Below are positions 55,401 to 63,529 of a stretch of DNA of 64,000 nt, piece by piece (the stretch's first letter is position 1; each line of letters starts with the position of its first letter). A model generated the notes under the pieces. The model saw only the letters and a program-made list of their open reading frames with translations. It was not told where the DNA came from and did not search any database. A program made the position numbers and the translations under genes. This stretch comes from Liolophura sinensis (Eukaryota; Mollusca; Polyplacophora; Chitonida; Chitonidae), in NCBI RefSeq assembly GCF_032854445.1, contig NC_088301.1, forward strand, positions 15,744,281 through 15,808,280, in the 5' to 3' direction.

Positions 55401-58400
55401 TACATCAACTGTAGGTTTCAATAACCCATGACTGACTTGCTCAATTTTACTTTATTCTGAGAGTTCTAATGATTCTAGAAAGGTGTTTTAAGGCTGGTTT
55501 GGAAGGTATTGTGATATCCTGTTGGAAAAATGTATGTTTCAGTACCAAAAATGGCATTTGTTTGCCTCGGAATATGCACTGTTGTGGCCGAATGCACTTT
55601 GTACATCAGGTCTGCAGTGACATTGTCAGTTCTCTTTGTCTGAAAATGACCATTTAAGGTTGAAATTGATGTAACCATGGATAGGATATGTATGCAATAC
55701 AGGTTAGATTTACACTACAGCCGAGATAATTTGTGTATCATTCAGGAAATGATATCAAAGTAATTTTGTAAAAGGTAGGTTTTCTGCCAAAGCTTTAGAT
55801 GTTCAAACATTTGTCTTCATGTACAGTATGATGTTATTTTGTAGGATCTCTGATGATATCAGCCTGGGTGTTTGCTGCCAGCTTTGGATTGGTTATTGCC
55901 AGATACTACAAAAAGCTAGGAGGAAGTCGTAGATGGTGTGGTTTACACATCTGGTTCCAGGTTAGATGCAGATTTGTATCCCATTTGTAATGTCAACTTT
56001 TTGGAGGGGCGGTGGAGGGGGGCGGGGCAGAACTTGCTGTCGTCAAGTTGCTAAAGATCTTGATTTTCAATCGCTATAGATCACAAGAGATATGGATTCA
56101 ATACCATACCTGGGCAATGAATATTTTAGACACCCCTTCTTCCATCGTTCTCGGGGCAGTGGTATCCATAAGTGGTCAACAGTGTTCTCTCGCGTGGCCT
56201 TGCATGAAGTGGAGTAAAGACATTTGCCTGACACCAGTATGATATGTCACATGCAGGAGAGATGAAAGTAACACCTGATTGGTCAGCGATTGACTACAGA
56301 CACTGGTTTCCTCCAACCATAAAACTGACCACAGTTCAAAAAGCGTAATGAGTTACACTGTCCTGAGTATGTCATTAAACAACAGTGAAATAAATAAATC
56401 AATAAATATCAGCTTTTATTTAGACCACTGTAATTCTTGAGCCTTATTGCATGTTGCAAGATGTTCATTGAAGGTATTATTCTGTGCAGACTCCTAAAAT
56501 TATTTTTTTGTAAAGCCCTGAAATTGGCCTATGGAGCCTATTTTGTTTTTTCTCTAAAATCTAATGACAAATGTGCATAAATTGAGTTAAAAGTTGCTCT
56601 TATAGGGGAAAAGGTTCAGGAATTGGGATAACTGAGTGCTAATAGTGTGATATTAGATATCGCGTTTATTTATGCTGCAGACATGTAAATGTTGATACTG
56701 TAAATACATATATGGACAGATTGTTGGAGAACAACTCATTATTCAGGGAGTATCATGTGGCACTGAAGTCAGTCAAACTTTTGAATGCACCATTGTGCAA
56801 GTGTGCGGCAAGAAAATCCAGCTTTTCATCTTTGCACATGTTTTTTACATACGTGACTTCATATCAATTTCCAGTCCTAGCTGACATGTTTTAGTTCAAA
56901 TATTTAAGTTTTTAGATGTCTCTTTAGTCCGTTCTGTAGAACACTAACTTCTACAACATTTTGCCTTACCCTAACCATTCAACCTTTTCAGTCACCTTTG
57001 CAACCAATATTTTGAAACATTCTGAGAGAACTACATGTATGGCATGTAGAGAAATAAATCAAACAGTTTTATGGAACTTGTATCTTTAATGACACAAACA
57101 AATCCTTTTTAGCATGATTTTCATAATAATTGTACGCTTAAATTCCACTGAAAAAAGATGGAAAAACATTTACATAGAGTAAGTTGCATGGATGAACTTT
57201 TGAGACTTGATTTTTCTTCTACTTTCTGACCAACTGTTGCTCTCATCTTAAATCAGTGAATCATTTTGTCTTACAGATCCACAGAATTGCCATGGTCCTG
57301 ACCTTCACACTAGCTTCGATAGCCTTTATTATTGTCTTTGCGGATGTCAAAGGTTACAGCCAGGTAAACTTGTGAACCTCTTGAAGGAATTTAATGGGAC
57401 GAATGAATGAGTATAAAGTCTTTCTTCAGCTCTGGTGTATAGTGACAAGACAGTATGATGAGCAGCTACTCTGCAAAACTTCAGTTCATTGCCTGACAAC
57501 CCTAATGTAAAGTTAAAAAGGCATTAAAACAACAATTAAATAAATATAACATCACTTTGAGTACAAAAATTTATTTCATCTGTATGGCTTGCAGATGGCA
57601 AACTGAAATATGCATGCTTCTGTCATTGGTTGCATTTGTCTCATTGGTAACATTTGTTTCATTACAGGTTGGAAAGGGTGCGAATGACCTGCAGTTTTTA
57701 CAGGCTCATCCCATCCTTGGAATCATCTCCACAGCTCTGGTTGTTATCAATGTGAGTAAACACTTGCAGATGCCTACATGAGCATTTAATAAAATGCAAA
57801 CATTTGAAGCATTTCAAATTGGATATGTTAGGAAATCAAGTGGGGTTTTTGTGTCCAGCCTGTGGCATGTGATCATATGTTGCAGTGTTACAGGTTTAAA
57901 CCCCGTGTATTGTGGCCCTGTAATGAGGATGAATCAACCAAAATGCATCATTTGATAAAAGCTGAAGTTTATGTGGCTTACAGTAGTTAAATTGTAATTT
58001 AAATGTACATGTGTCTTTATATTTCATATGTTTATATTTCATGTGTTTATATTTCATATGTTTATATTTCATGTGTTTATATTTCATGTGTTTATATTTC
58101 ATATGTTTATATTTCATGTGTTTATATTTCATGTGTATATGTTGTTAGATACATGTATGTGCCTGATGGAAAGTCTACTGATGTTTTATATATTCATAAC
58201 ACAGCCCCTGATGGCACTAATCAGACCTAAACCCGACTCTGCCACCAGACCCATCTTTAACTGGTTCCACTGGGCGGTGGGGACAACAGCTTGGATTATC
58301 TCCAGTAAGTATATGGGCTGTATTACTCAAACGTACGTGGTGGTAAAGTATCATGATTTACTTCACAGGTAAAATTAGTGGGAAAATTCAGATGAATATT

Positions 58401-61400
58401 TGACTTTCTTTTGTGATGGAGATGGCTTTTCTATGGGCTGCTATTTAGCAAAATGATTCTACCTTTAAAAGATGCAGACTGGCAATAGAGGAGGCCATGA
58501 TATAGACCCGTCTTTAGATAAGACTAAAACATAATTGTTAAATGCCTGGACACCTGGTCACTTTACTGGATTGTTATGGGACTCCAAGTCCGGATTTTAT
58601 CTATCACATAATTAATGGCAGCAGTGCAGACAATTACTTTGAGATTTTAGAATCCGCTGAAGATCAAGCAATGAGACAGGATGTCCCGTCAAGAAAGGTG
58701 AATTAGGCATCCAAGAATTTAGCAAATGGTGATGCCAAGGGTCTATGTGAATTTGCATCCTTTGAAAAGTAGTACCCTTGGCAGCCCATACAGGGTGGCA
58801 GGCAACAGATATCTCTTGCATGGGAATGTGCTCAGATGCTGACAGTGACCCCCTTCTCCCATTTTCCCCAGCCCCCTTTCCCCATCACCAAAGAAAATTG
58901 TTGTAGCATCTGAAATTCGGACTGTCTTTAATTAAGCGTCATCTGGTTGGTACAGCATTTTGTGAGAGTGTACTGTAGCCGAGTAGTTAAAGGTGTTTAC
59001 CTTTAAATGTTAAGGCATACGATGTGAGGGTTCAAATCCAGTCATGGTCTGGGAGTTTGTAGTTTCCGTCCTCCCACTGTTTGTGAAGCCTTGGTGACAA
59101 GAAGGAGTTAGTGACACTCATGTAATGTGCTGAGTCCAATGGTCAGTGAAGACTAGTGGCCTCCCACCACCATGGTGTGAAGAGCATCTGTACGTCACAA
59201 CCGAGAGGGTTCAGTAGTTAATTGCCAGGCATGCCAGTTTTCCCTTAAAACTGACATCCATTCTGTGAGTGAAAAATTTTTTAGTATTTATTTATTTTAT
59301 TGATTGGCGTTTTGTGCTGTACTCAAGAATATTTCATTTATACAATGGCGGCTAGCATTATGGCAGAAGGAAACCGGGCAGAGCCCGGGGGAAATCCATG
59401 ACCTTCTGCAGGTTGGTGGCAGACCTTCCCAAGTACAGGCGGAGAGGAAGTCAGCATGAGCTGGTTTTGAACTCACAGAGGCCACATTGGTGAGAGGCTT
59501 CTGAGTCATTACATCTTGCTGGAGTGCTAACCCCCTTGCCCACAAAGGCCCCTGAGTTCTTCAGTATGGTCTTAAACAATGATAAAGAGATAATACATTT
59601 TCTTCCTCTTTATTCAGTGAATTGAATACAAATGAAATGACAAACTATTTTTCTATTGTGGCGCTGAAGTGCCTGATCACATCAAAGACATTACCAAACA
59701 TAATCTATAGTTAAATGTTGAATTATGCCAAGGCAAATGAATGCAGATATTAGGAGCCTTATATGAAAACAGTATGTAAATTTTTGTCACTGTTCGACGA
59801 GTAATCATAGTTTCAAATAGGATCACTCTGTTCATCCAGTATCAGTGCATGTAGATATGTGCTACATGGAAACCCGCTAGGAAGGGTCAGCTGATGTCAT
59901 TGATTGTTCAGTGCAAATTGTTTGATGCAAAATACATCATCAGATACATGTACATTTTAGTAGTTTGGGTAGTAGGGATTGGGTAGCAGTTTTTGACTGA
60001 ATATGCTATGTCTTTTATCTTGCAGTGGTGACAATATTCATTGGATTTGAAATTGAGAAGTCTGGTGTGCCTTCATATACAAAGTATGTCATGGCAGCAT
60101 TCGTGGCCTATCAGCTTTTGGTTGAACTTGTTCTGGAGATTCAAGGATGTATTCAAAAATCTGACCAGAAAACAGGTAAAGCAGATTCTGCAACTGAACA
60201 TAACATGTAACATATTACATTATATTGTTTCACTTTAAAATTTATCTCAGTGAGCATTTGTTTACAGAAATTTGTTACAGTGTATCTGCATTATAACACA
60301 AAGGGTATATTTTCCCCTCCATAGTGCATGTAGTGATGCGTAATAAAACGTTCAGTCGTATCTGGTGATAATGTTTAATAAGTTTTTTACATACGTGACT
60401 TCAACTATAATCATAGTTACTCAGCATATCCTTCAGTTAGGGACTTTTGTTTGCTCAGTTCAATACACTTGTGACCGGCCTGGATAGCACAGTTGGTAGA
60501 GCGTCCGCTTCGGGACCGGTAGATCCAGGATCAATCCTTGGTCGAGTCACACCTAAGACTTTAAAAGAGGAAGTTGTAACTTCCTCGCTTGGCGTTCAGC
60601 ATGAAGGGGATAGTGCAACGACTGGTTGACCCGTATCAGTATAATGGCTCGGGCGGGGCGGCTTACTTGCCTTCGGTAAGTCGTCTCAGTGAAGCAGCAC
60701 TAAATAAAAGAGCGGTGGAAATCCGTCCTGCAACAAGGAGGCACATTACACGTGCATGCACCCTAATGATTCCTTCGTCGTCATATGACTGAAAAATTGT
60801 TGAGTACGACGTTAAACCCCAAGCACTCACTCACTCAATACACTTGAACTGGGCTTTCCAAACTTTACTGCAGCTTTGAAATCAGGAGGTTTGTCCGGTA
60901 CCAGGCAAGGTCATATGGCTTTCGTGTAATTATCAAGTTTCCTCCTGAACCCTGCTTACTCCTGAACCCATTTTCCTTCACTTAAGAAACACCCTTTTTT
61001 CGTGAAATATTTTTTGTTGGAATATACATATATATATTGATTTTAAAGTACTTGATTGGAGTTTCTAGCACAGTGTAATGACCCAGGAGCCTCTTGCCAA
61101 TGCTGTTACTGTGAGTTCAGCAATCTGCTGATGGTCGTGGGTTTCCCTGGGCTCTACCTGGTTTCCACTCACCATAATGCTGGTCGTCGTCGTATAACTG
61201 AAATATTCTGGAGTACAGTGTAAAACACAATTCAGATAAATAAGTAAATATATTCATTGGAGTTTAATACAGAATTGTTCACTCAGACCTTCAATGGCTG
61301 TCAGGCATAAGGATGGATGAGCAGAATGAAGGACCTGGTGTAAAGCACAACTGCTAGCCTACCTACAATAGTCAACACTCTGGCTTCATTAAGAGGCTAT

Positions 61401-63174
61401 ACCAGAGCTCTTTGCCAAAAAATCCCTATTTGCCAAAAAATCCCTATTTGCTAATTAATTAAATCAAATTTTCTGTCTTTACGAAGGATAGGTCAATTTA
61501 TCGCCTTTCAATAAATATCAGTCTTGCATCTACTATTTATAGTGTTAAAATGATTCTAAAGTTTGAAAAGTTATAATGTGATGTGCTGTAGGAATTTGAC
61601 TTTATTGCCAATTTTGAACAGTAATATGTCCACAGACAAGGCTGGTATTTTGTTACAGGTAATTGTAATTTTATATCTGAGCCATTCTAAAATAATAGCA
61701 CAAATTTATTTGGATTAGTGCTAATTGATTGTTGGTCAAAAAGTCTGGTATATCCTCTTTAAACCAGCTGCTGGTTCAACAAGTGCTGGATACAAATCCA
61801 TGACCTGATTAATCAGGCTGGCAGCTGTGAGAACATTGATTGAGCCAGCAAAGTTTCAGCTGACCCTTCTGGACCTGCCAATCAACTACATGTATACACA
61901 GATCTAATTTGTTTTTGTGTTTTTAGTAGATGGCTATGAGATGAAGAATATGAACGGGACTAGCGGAGTGGCCAGACACTCCACCATGAAGTCTGGAACG
62001 GTAAGAACAACTGTAGTTATTATCAGACCTCTTTACAGATTGTGCTCCAGAAAATTGTGAAATAATCCAGATGAATGAACTGCTATACTTACGAAATACT
62101 TTTATAATTAATATAATACCACATTTTTCCTGAAAAGTTTTATTCCTATAAAAAAGGGGGTAGGCGATGCAAACAGGGGGACATTGATATTTTCTGGGAA
62201 GAAATGATATGAATTTAAATAGCAGACAAGTATAAATTTTACATGCATGGCTCTTGCTTGAAGATAGTATAAGTTTAATGTACCATAATGCCTTGACCTT
62301 GAAAAGCCTGGAAACTGAAAGTATTATTTCGAGACCTATTTCCAAGGTAATTGTATATTGCTCCTAGCTTGTAAAACTGTACAGTATTTGTTCCAAAGTA
62401 GCCTGGAAAATTTGAAGTTTGGGCCTGGAAAAAGCCCAGAAATTTGAAATCTTTAAGGCTTATGAACCTTGTAACGTAACTACAGCTCTATCGTGTTTTC
62501 TCAGACACCTGTTGTTGTTGTCTCAATCAATGGTGAATAATCATTAGCGGGTCTGGAACCCCACCAAAATTTAACAGATTGCTCCTTTGGCCCATGGACA
62601 GCCCATGCACAAAATTTCATCCGAATCACATCACGATTTATTCAGTAAAGTTGTTGACTGAGAAGTACATGTAACACCTGGAAAACTGTATTAGCAGAGG
62701 TATTAAGATTGTGTGGCTTGTGTTCAAATCTAGGGTGTGTGGCCTTTATATGCAGTAGGAGGTCACAGGGCCTGAAAAGCGCACAGGCAGTCTATACATA
62801 CATCTTCCACATGTACGAATTAAGTCAGGTGCAGCTGTATTGCATAAAAGTCTTTGGAATCATCATCAAACAATTTAAGAAGTCCATAAATATGGAGTAC
62901 TTTGTAGTACCACGTGGAGAAATATAAGTACACCCACCAGTGGGTAATTATATATTCATACGATTCCGAGAACGTGACTTTTTCCACACATTTTGATGAT
63001 AAGTCTTAATATTATAATAAATTAAACCTCTGTTGATGTTTTTTTCAGAATGGGGCTGGAGTGTTCCGTTCTGTTCTCCTCGTGGCTCATTTCTTCATTC
63101 TGCTCGGGTTCCTTATTGCCCTGTTGGCATTGGTTAATAAGCAGATGTTGAGGAGTGTCTATAACTCCTTGTAA
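43276..63174 (+). CDS. Ferric-chelate reductase 1-like protein (Reeler-DOMON-cytochrome b561), 15 coding exons
   Basis: Model: 43276-43489, 44929-45077, 45358-45446, 46486-46603, 48285-48437, 49897-49992, 51243-51384, 55220-55339, 55845-55960, 57277-57363, 57668-57751, 58205-58304, 60026-60175, 61927-62000, 63049-63174; 1818 nt, 605 residues, phases consistent. FRRS1/SDR2-type proteins pass electrons across membranes through b-haems to reduce ferric iron. Residues 1-25 form a signal peptide; about 26-190 a Reeler domain; 191-320 DOMON (WIGLGFSSDDKM|GDDTVIECAV); 321-360 a Ser/Thr-rich linker; 361-600 six membrane helices of cytochrome b561. Haem ligands visible are His401, His442 and His478; the fourth position (519) is Gln. 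Human FRRS1 is about 590 residues. Uncertain points are the start of exon 5 and how much of the repeat array is used as exon 8. Confidence 0.9.
44178..44300 (+). mobile_element. SINE family A, truncated
   Basis: gtgggaaggtctgccagcat ... catgatgctggccactgccg ... tgaaatattcttgagtacgg; tail degraded. In intron 1 of the FRRS1-like gene. Confidence 0.72.
44560..44900 (+). mobile_element. Probable tRNA-derived SINE, diverged
   Basis: A-box-like gttgtggctgagtgcttgcc and B-box-like ccagttcaaacccag; ends ttcttgagtatgaagttcta plus agacaaataaaac. Its tail lies about 30 bp before the exon 2 acceptor. Confidence 0.5.
44929..45077 (+). CDS. FRRS1-like exon 2 (Reeler)
   Basis: Acceptor ttttgttgcag; encodes VTLDTSCGIPFKGFMLQARQ ... 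GTHLLDCSGGK. The FKGFMLQAR block and Cys are classic for Reeler domains. Donor gtacgt, phase 0. Confidence 0.93.
45358..45446 (+). CDS. FRRS1-like exon 3 (Reeler)
   Basis: Encodes VVTHTNNNEKNNLEFEWTV ... EHVVFV. The donor used is gtaggt at 45447. The stronger-looking tag|gtatat four bases later would bring in a stop, so the frame decides the site. Confidence 0.88.
45447..46485 (+). other. FRRS1-like intron 3
   Basis: No repeat family recognised; no coding signal. Confidence 0.5.
46486..46603 (+). CDS. FRRS1-like exon 4 (end of Reeler)
   Basis: Acceptor tttaacag; encodes ATFVRGFSEFYVKVYSEVL ... FPTPHECP. Donor gtatgt, phase 0. Confidence 0.9.
46928..47002 (+). repeat. SINE family B tail with (CACT)n
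   Basis: agactgaaaaattgtttagt, acgacgttaaacctcaagc, then (CACT)n. Confidence 0.75.
47206..47240. repeat. (ATTC)n microsatellite
   Basis: About eight ATTC units in FRRS1-like intron 4. Confidence 0.9.
47437..47653. mobile_element. MITE family R1, copy 5
   Basis: taattcttcaaccttttcgc at left, and gcgaaaaggctgaggaatta at right: inverted ends of about 24 bp. Confidence 0.82.
47829..48052. mobile_element. MITE family R1, copy 6
   Basis: The cleanest pair of ends: taattcttcaaccttttcgc against gcgaaaaggttgaggaatta. Same orientation as copy 5 and 175 bp after it. Confidence 0.85.
48285..48437 (+). CDS. FRRS1-like exon 5 (DOMON start)
   Basis: Encodes SCFSDCGTDGKCAFIASWK ... WIGLGFSSDDKM, clearly DOMON. 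The start 48285 (after cttcgaag) is chosen because it joins exon 4 in phase 0 without stops. The likelier-looking acceptor tgtttag at 48241 would put TGA (48258, 48267) in this frame. The conserved Cys-Gly-Thr-Ser-Lys just upstream (48270-48284) is in frame but would be left out. Donor gtatgt, phase 0. Confidence 0.75.
48438..49689 (+). other. FRRS1-like intron 5, unannotated part
   Basis: No repeat family recognised before the SINE at 49690. Confidence 0.5.
49690..49872 (+). mobile_element. SINE family A, 24 bp before exon 6
   Basis: cagctcatgctggcttcctc ... gtaaaataccaatcaaataa + ataaat. Headless. Its tail ends at 49872 and the exon 6 acceptor AG is at 49895-49896. Confidence 0.85.
49897..49992 (+). 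CDS. FRRS1-like exon 6 (DOMON)
   Basis: Acceptor atttccag; encodes GDDTVIECAVAM ... NSRTG. The MGDD block across the exon 5/6 junction is a DOMON hallmark in this family. The donor could be read as gtgtaa or gtaagt; the second keeps phase 0. Confidence 0.93.
50165..50290 (+). repeat. Dispersed repeat R4, copy 1
   Basis: taatacttcaacctttcaac and gaaacattctgagagaac; shared with 56965-57060. Its edge resembles the R1 ends but the interior differs. Confidence 0.45.
50853..51119 (+). mobile_element. SINE family A, full length
   Basis: Head cctcagtggcctggtggtta, cccagctcatgctggc-type block, accataatgctggtcgtcat and the tail caccagtcaaataaaataaa. In intron 6. Confidence 0.88.
51243..51384 (+). CDS. 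FRRS1-like exon 7 (end of DOMON)
   Basis: Acceptor tctttcag; encodes GLDFTEISLADNVLMCSLSV ... YTLLFATGQTKSEI. Donor gtaagt, phase 1. Confidence 0.93.
51414..51600. mobile_element. MITE family R2, partial copy
   Basis: tttaaagaggctgtagtact at the left end and tgcctttcagtagactg inside; the right end is missing. Just upstream of the repeat array. Confidence 0.55.
51668..55219 (+). repeat. Exon-edge minisatellite between DOMON and b561 exons (about 43 units)
   Basis: Unit type A is 78 bp (starts ccactgagaagaccaaaccc, ends cccttgtttactgttacag). Type B is 90-91 bp with a different end (ttacgtggttaccatgcatg + gttgctgttacag). Each unit starts like coding exon 8 and most end in a pyrimidine-rich ...ttacag acceptor. 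A block of about 0.5 kb beginning at 51960 recurs at 52867 and 54495. Type A preserves the frame; type B units bring in stops. Confidence 0.95.
54512..55339 (+). CDS. FRRS1-like exon 8, longest open form (repeat stalk)
   Basis: An open frame runs without a stop through the last block of type A units into the unique exon end. Intact AG acceptors in frame with exon 7 precede 54512, 54590, 54668, 54746, 54824, 54980 and 55220. Others in this block (before 54902, 55058, 55136) have lost the G. Each added A unit gives 26 residues (STEKTKPTNTLVVSSVSVV-type), Ser/Thr/Val/Lys-rich without Cys. Whether the long forms are spliced is unknown. Confidence 0.45.
55220..55339 (+). CDS. FRRS1-like exon 8, minimal form
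   Basis: From the last acceptor (ctgttacag) to donor gtgagt; encodes STEKTKHSNLPVVSSEQAD ... SNVLVKAHG, a short Ser/Thr/Gln-rich linker before membrane helix 1. Phase 1 in and out. Confidence 0.8.
55465..55610 (+). repeat. Dispersed repeat R3, copy 3
   Basis: tttggaaggtattgtgatat, cagtaccaaaaatggcattt and gttgtggccgaatgca; in intron 8. Confidence 0.5.
55845..55960 (+). CDS. FRRS1-like exon 9 (b561 helix 1)
   Basis: Encodes GSLMISAWVFAASFGLVIAR + YYK..., helix 1, then LHIWFQ at the start of helix 2. Acceptor ttttgtag; phase 0 out. Confidence 0.94.
56430..56631. mobile_element. MITE family R1, copy 7
   Basis: ctgtaattcttgagccttat at left and gaaaaggttcaggaattggg at right; more diverged than copies 5 and 6. 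Confidence 0.65.
56965..57060 (+). repeat. Dispersed repeat R4, copy 2
   Basis: taaccattcaaccttttcag and tgaaacattctgagagaact; see 50165-50290. Confidence 0.45.
57277..57363 (+). CDS. FRRS1-like exon 10 (b561 helix 2, His401)
   Basis: Encodes IHRIAMVLTFTLASIAFIIV + FADVKGYSQ. The His of His-Arg is the first expected haem ligand. Phase 0 both ends. Confidence 0.95.
57668..57751 (+). CDS. FRRS1-like exon 11 (b561 helix 3, His442)
   Basis: Encodes VGKGANDLQFLQAHPILGII + STALVVIN; His-Pro-x-Leu-Gly is the second ligand motif. Donor gtgagt. Confidence 0.95.
58016..58135. repeat. 15-bp tandem repeat, 8 units
   Basis: tttatatttcatatg / tttatatttcatgtg units. Both strands are open because 15 is a multiple of 3. 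It ends about 70 bp before the exon 12 acceptor. Confidence 0.95.
58205..58304 (+). CDS. FRRS1-like exon 12 (b561 helix 4, His478)
   Basis: Encodes PLMALIRPKPDSATRPIFNW + FHWAVGTTAWIIS. RPIFNW..HW is the conserved loop-helix 4 motif. Donor gtaagt, phase 1. Confidence 0.95.
58305..58967 (+). other. FRRS1-like intron 12, first part
   Basis: No repeat family or coding signal recognised. Confidence 0.5.
58968..59282 (+). mobile_element. tRNA-derived SINE family C, one copy
   Basis: A box tagccgagtagttaaaggtg, B box gggttcaaatcc (near consensus), and a body unlike families A or B (tgtgaagccttggtgacaag). Its end gtgagtgaaaaattttttag resembles the family B tail and abuts the next SINE. Confidence 0.7.
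59283..59556 (-). mobile_element. SINE family A, full length, minus strand
   Basis: The tail tttatttattttattgattg joins the end of the family C SINE directly. The body has gcattatggcagaaggaaac and aaccgggcagagcccggggg; the head at right is cacaaaggcccctga. Confidence 0.9.
59557..60025 (+). other. FRRS1-like intron 12, last part
   Basis: Nothing recognised beyond AT-rich DNA. Confidence 0.5.
60026..60175 (+). CDS. FRRS1-like exon 13 (b561 helix 5, Gln519)
   Basis: Encodes MVTIFIGFEIEKSGVP and then YVMAAFVAYQLLVELVLEI. The helix 5 position where a haem His is expected holds Gln (codon cag). Donor gtaaag, phase 1. Confidence 0.94.
60472..60838 (+). mobile_element. tRNA-derived SINE family B, full length
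   Basis: ggcctggatagcacagttgg, tagagcgtccgcttcgggac, aggatcaatccttgg, and the 3' end gacgttaaaccccaagc + (CACT)n. A 60-codon frame inside it is just the SINE body, also open in the copy at 42925. Confidence 0.92.
61065..61250 (+). mobile_element. SINE family A, 5'-truncated
   Basis: gtaatgacccaggagcctct, gctgatggtcgtgggtttcc, caccataatgctggtcgtcg, tail ttcagataaataagtaaata. Confidence 0.85.
61389..61762. mobile_element. MITE family R2, complete copy (374 bp)
   Basis: Inverted ends: ttaagaggctataccagagc at left; at right ctggtatatcctctttaa. The interior has no transposase. In FRRS1-like intron 13. Confidence 0.78.
61927..62000 (+). CDS. FRRS1-like exon 14 (cytoplasmic or luminal loop)
   Basis: Encodes VDGYEMKNMNGTSGVARHST + MKSGT, a hydrophilic loop between helices 5 and 6. 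Acceptor tttttag; donor gtaaga. Confidence 0.85.
62001..63048 (+). other. FRRS1-like intron 14
   Basis: No repeat family or second gene recognised. Confidence 0.5.
63049..63174 (+). CDS. FRRS1-like exon 15 (helix 6 and stop)
   Basis: Acceptor tttttttcag; encodes GVFRSVLLVAHFFILLGFLI + ALLALVNKQ, a final membrane helix, ending VYNSL and TAA at 63172. Confidence 0.93.
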   Translation, partial: NGAGVFRSVLLVAHFFILLGFLIALLALVNKQMLRSVYNSL

Positions 63175-63505
63175 TCAGCAGTACTGTTGTTGTTGCTCAT
63201 CAGTGTTTGTGGGTAGTCCGGTTTTACAAACCTGTGACTACCATGTGCCAGGTGTACCAGTTACCTTGACATGCCGTGACTGGTCTTGTTGTACATCACA
63301 GACATTTGTGGCCAGGCACATGTTTTAACTTTGTGAAAACCTGGTCCAAATATACTTATTGGATGTAGATATGTGTGAATAGCTCAAAGGTCAGGGAGTG
63401 TTTTTACGAAGTGCTCATAGTGTTTATATATGTGTTTAATTACCATGGAAATGTCATATCTTCAGTACAGGTTACTGCTGGGTGGAGGTGGCACTAAAAT
63501 GTGTA

Positions 63506-63511
63506 AATAAA
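63506..63511 (+). terminator. Polyadenylation signal of the FRRS1-like gene
   Basis: AATAAA 332 bp after the stop codon; no earlier AATAAA is seen in the 3' UTR. Confidence 0.65.
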
Positions 63512-63529
63512 CCAGAATACAGAGACTAC

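Noticed and set aside
57896-58372. Frames of 75-114 codons on both strands
   Set aside because: Made by the 15-bp repeat; the plus frame merely runs into exon 12 in a wrong frame.
60589-60792. 67-codon frame also seen at 42925-43137
   Set aside because: It is the body of SINE family B; the shared peptide reflects a shared SINE, not a gene family.
62000-62345. 140-codon minus-strand frame
   Set aside because: It is antisense to exon 14 and intron 14 of a well-supported plus-strand gene and has no recognisable domain.
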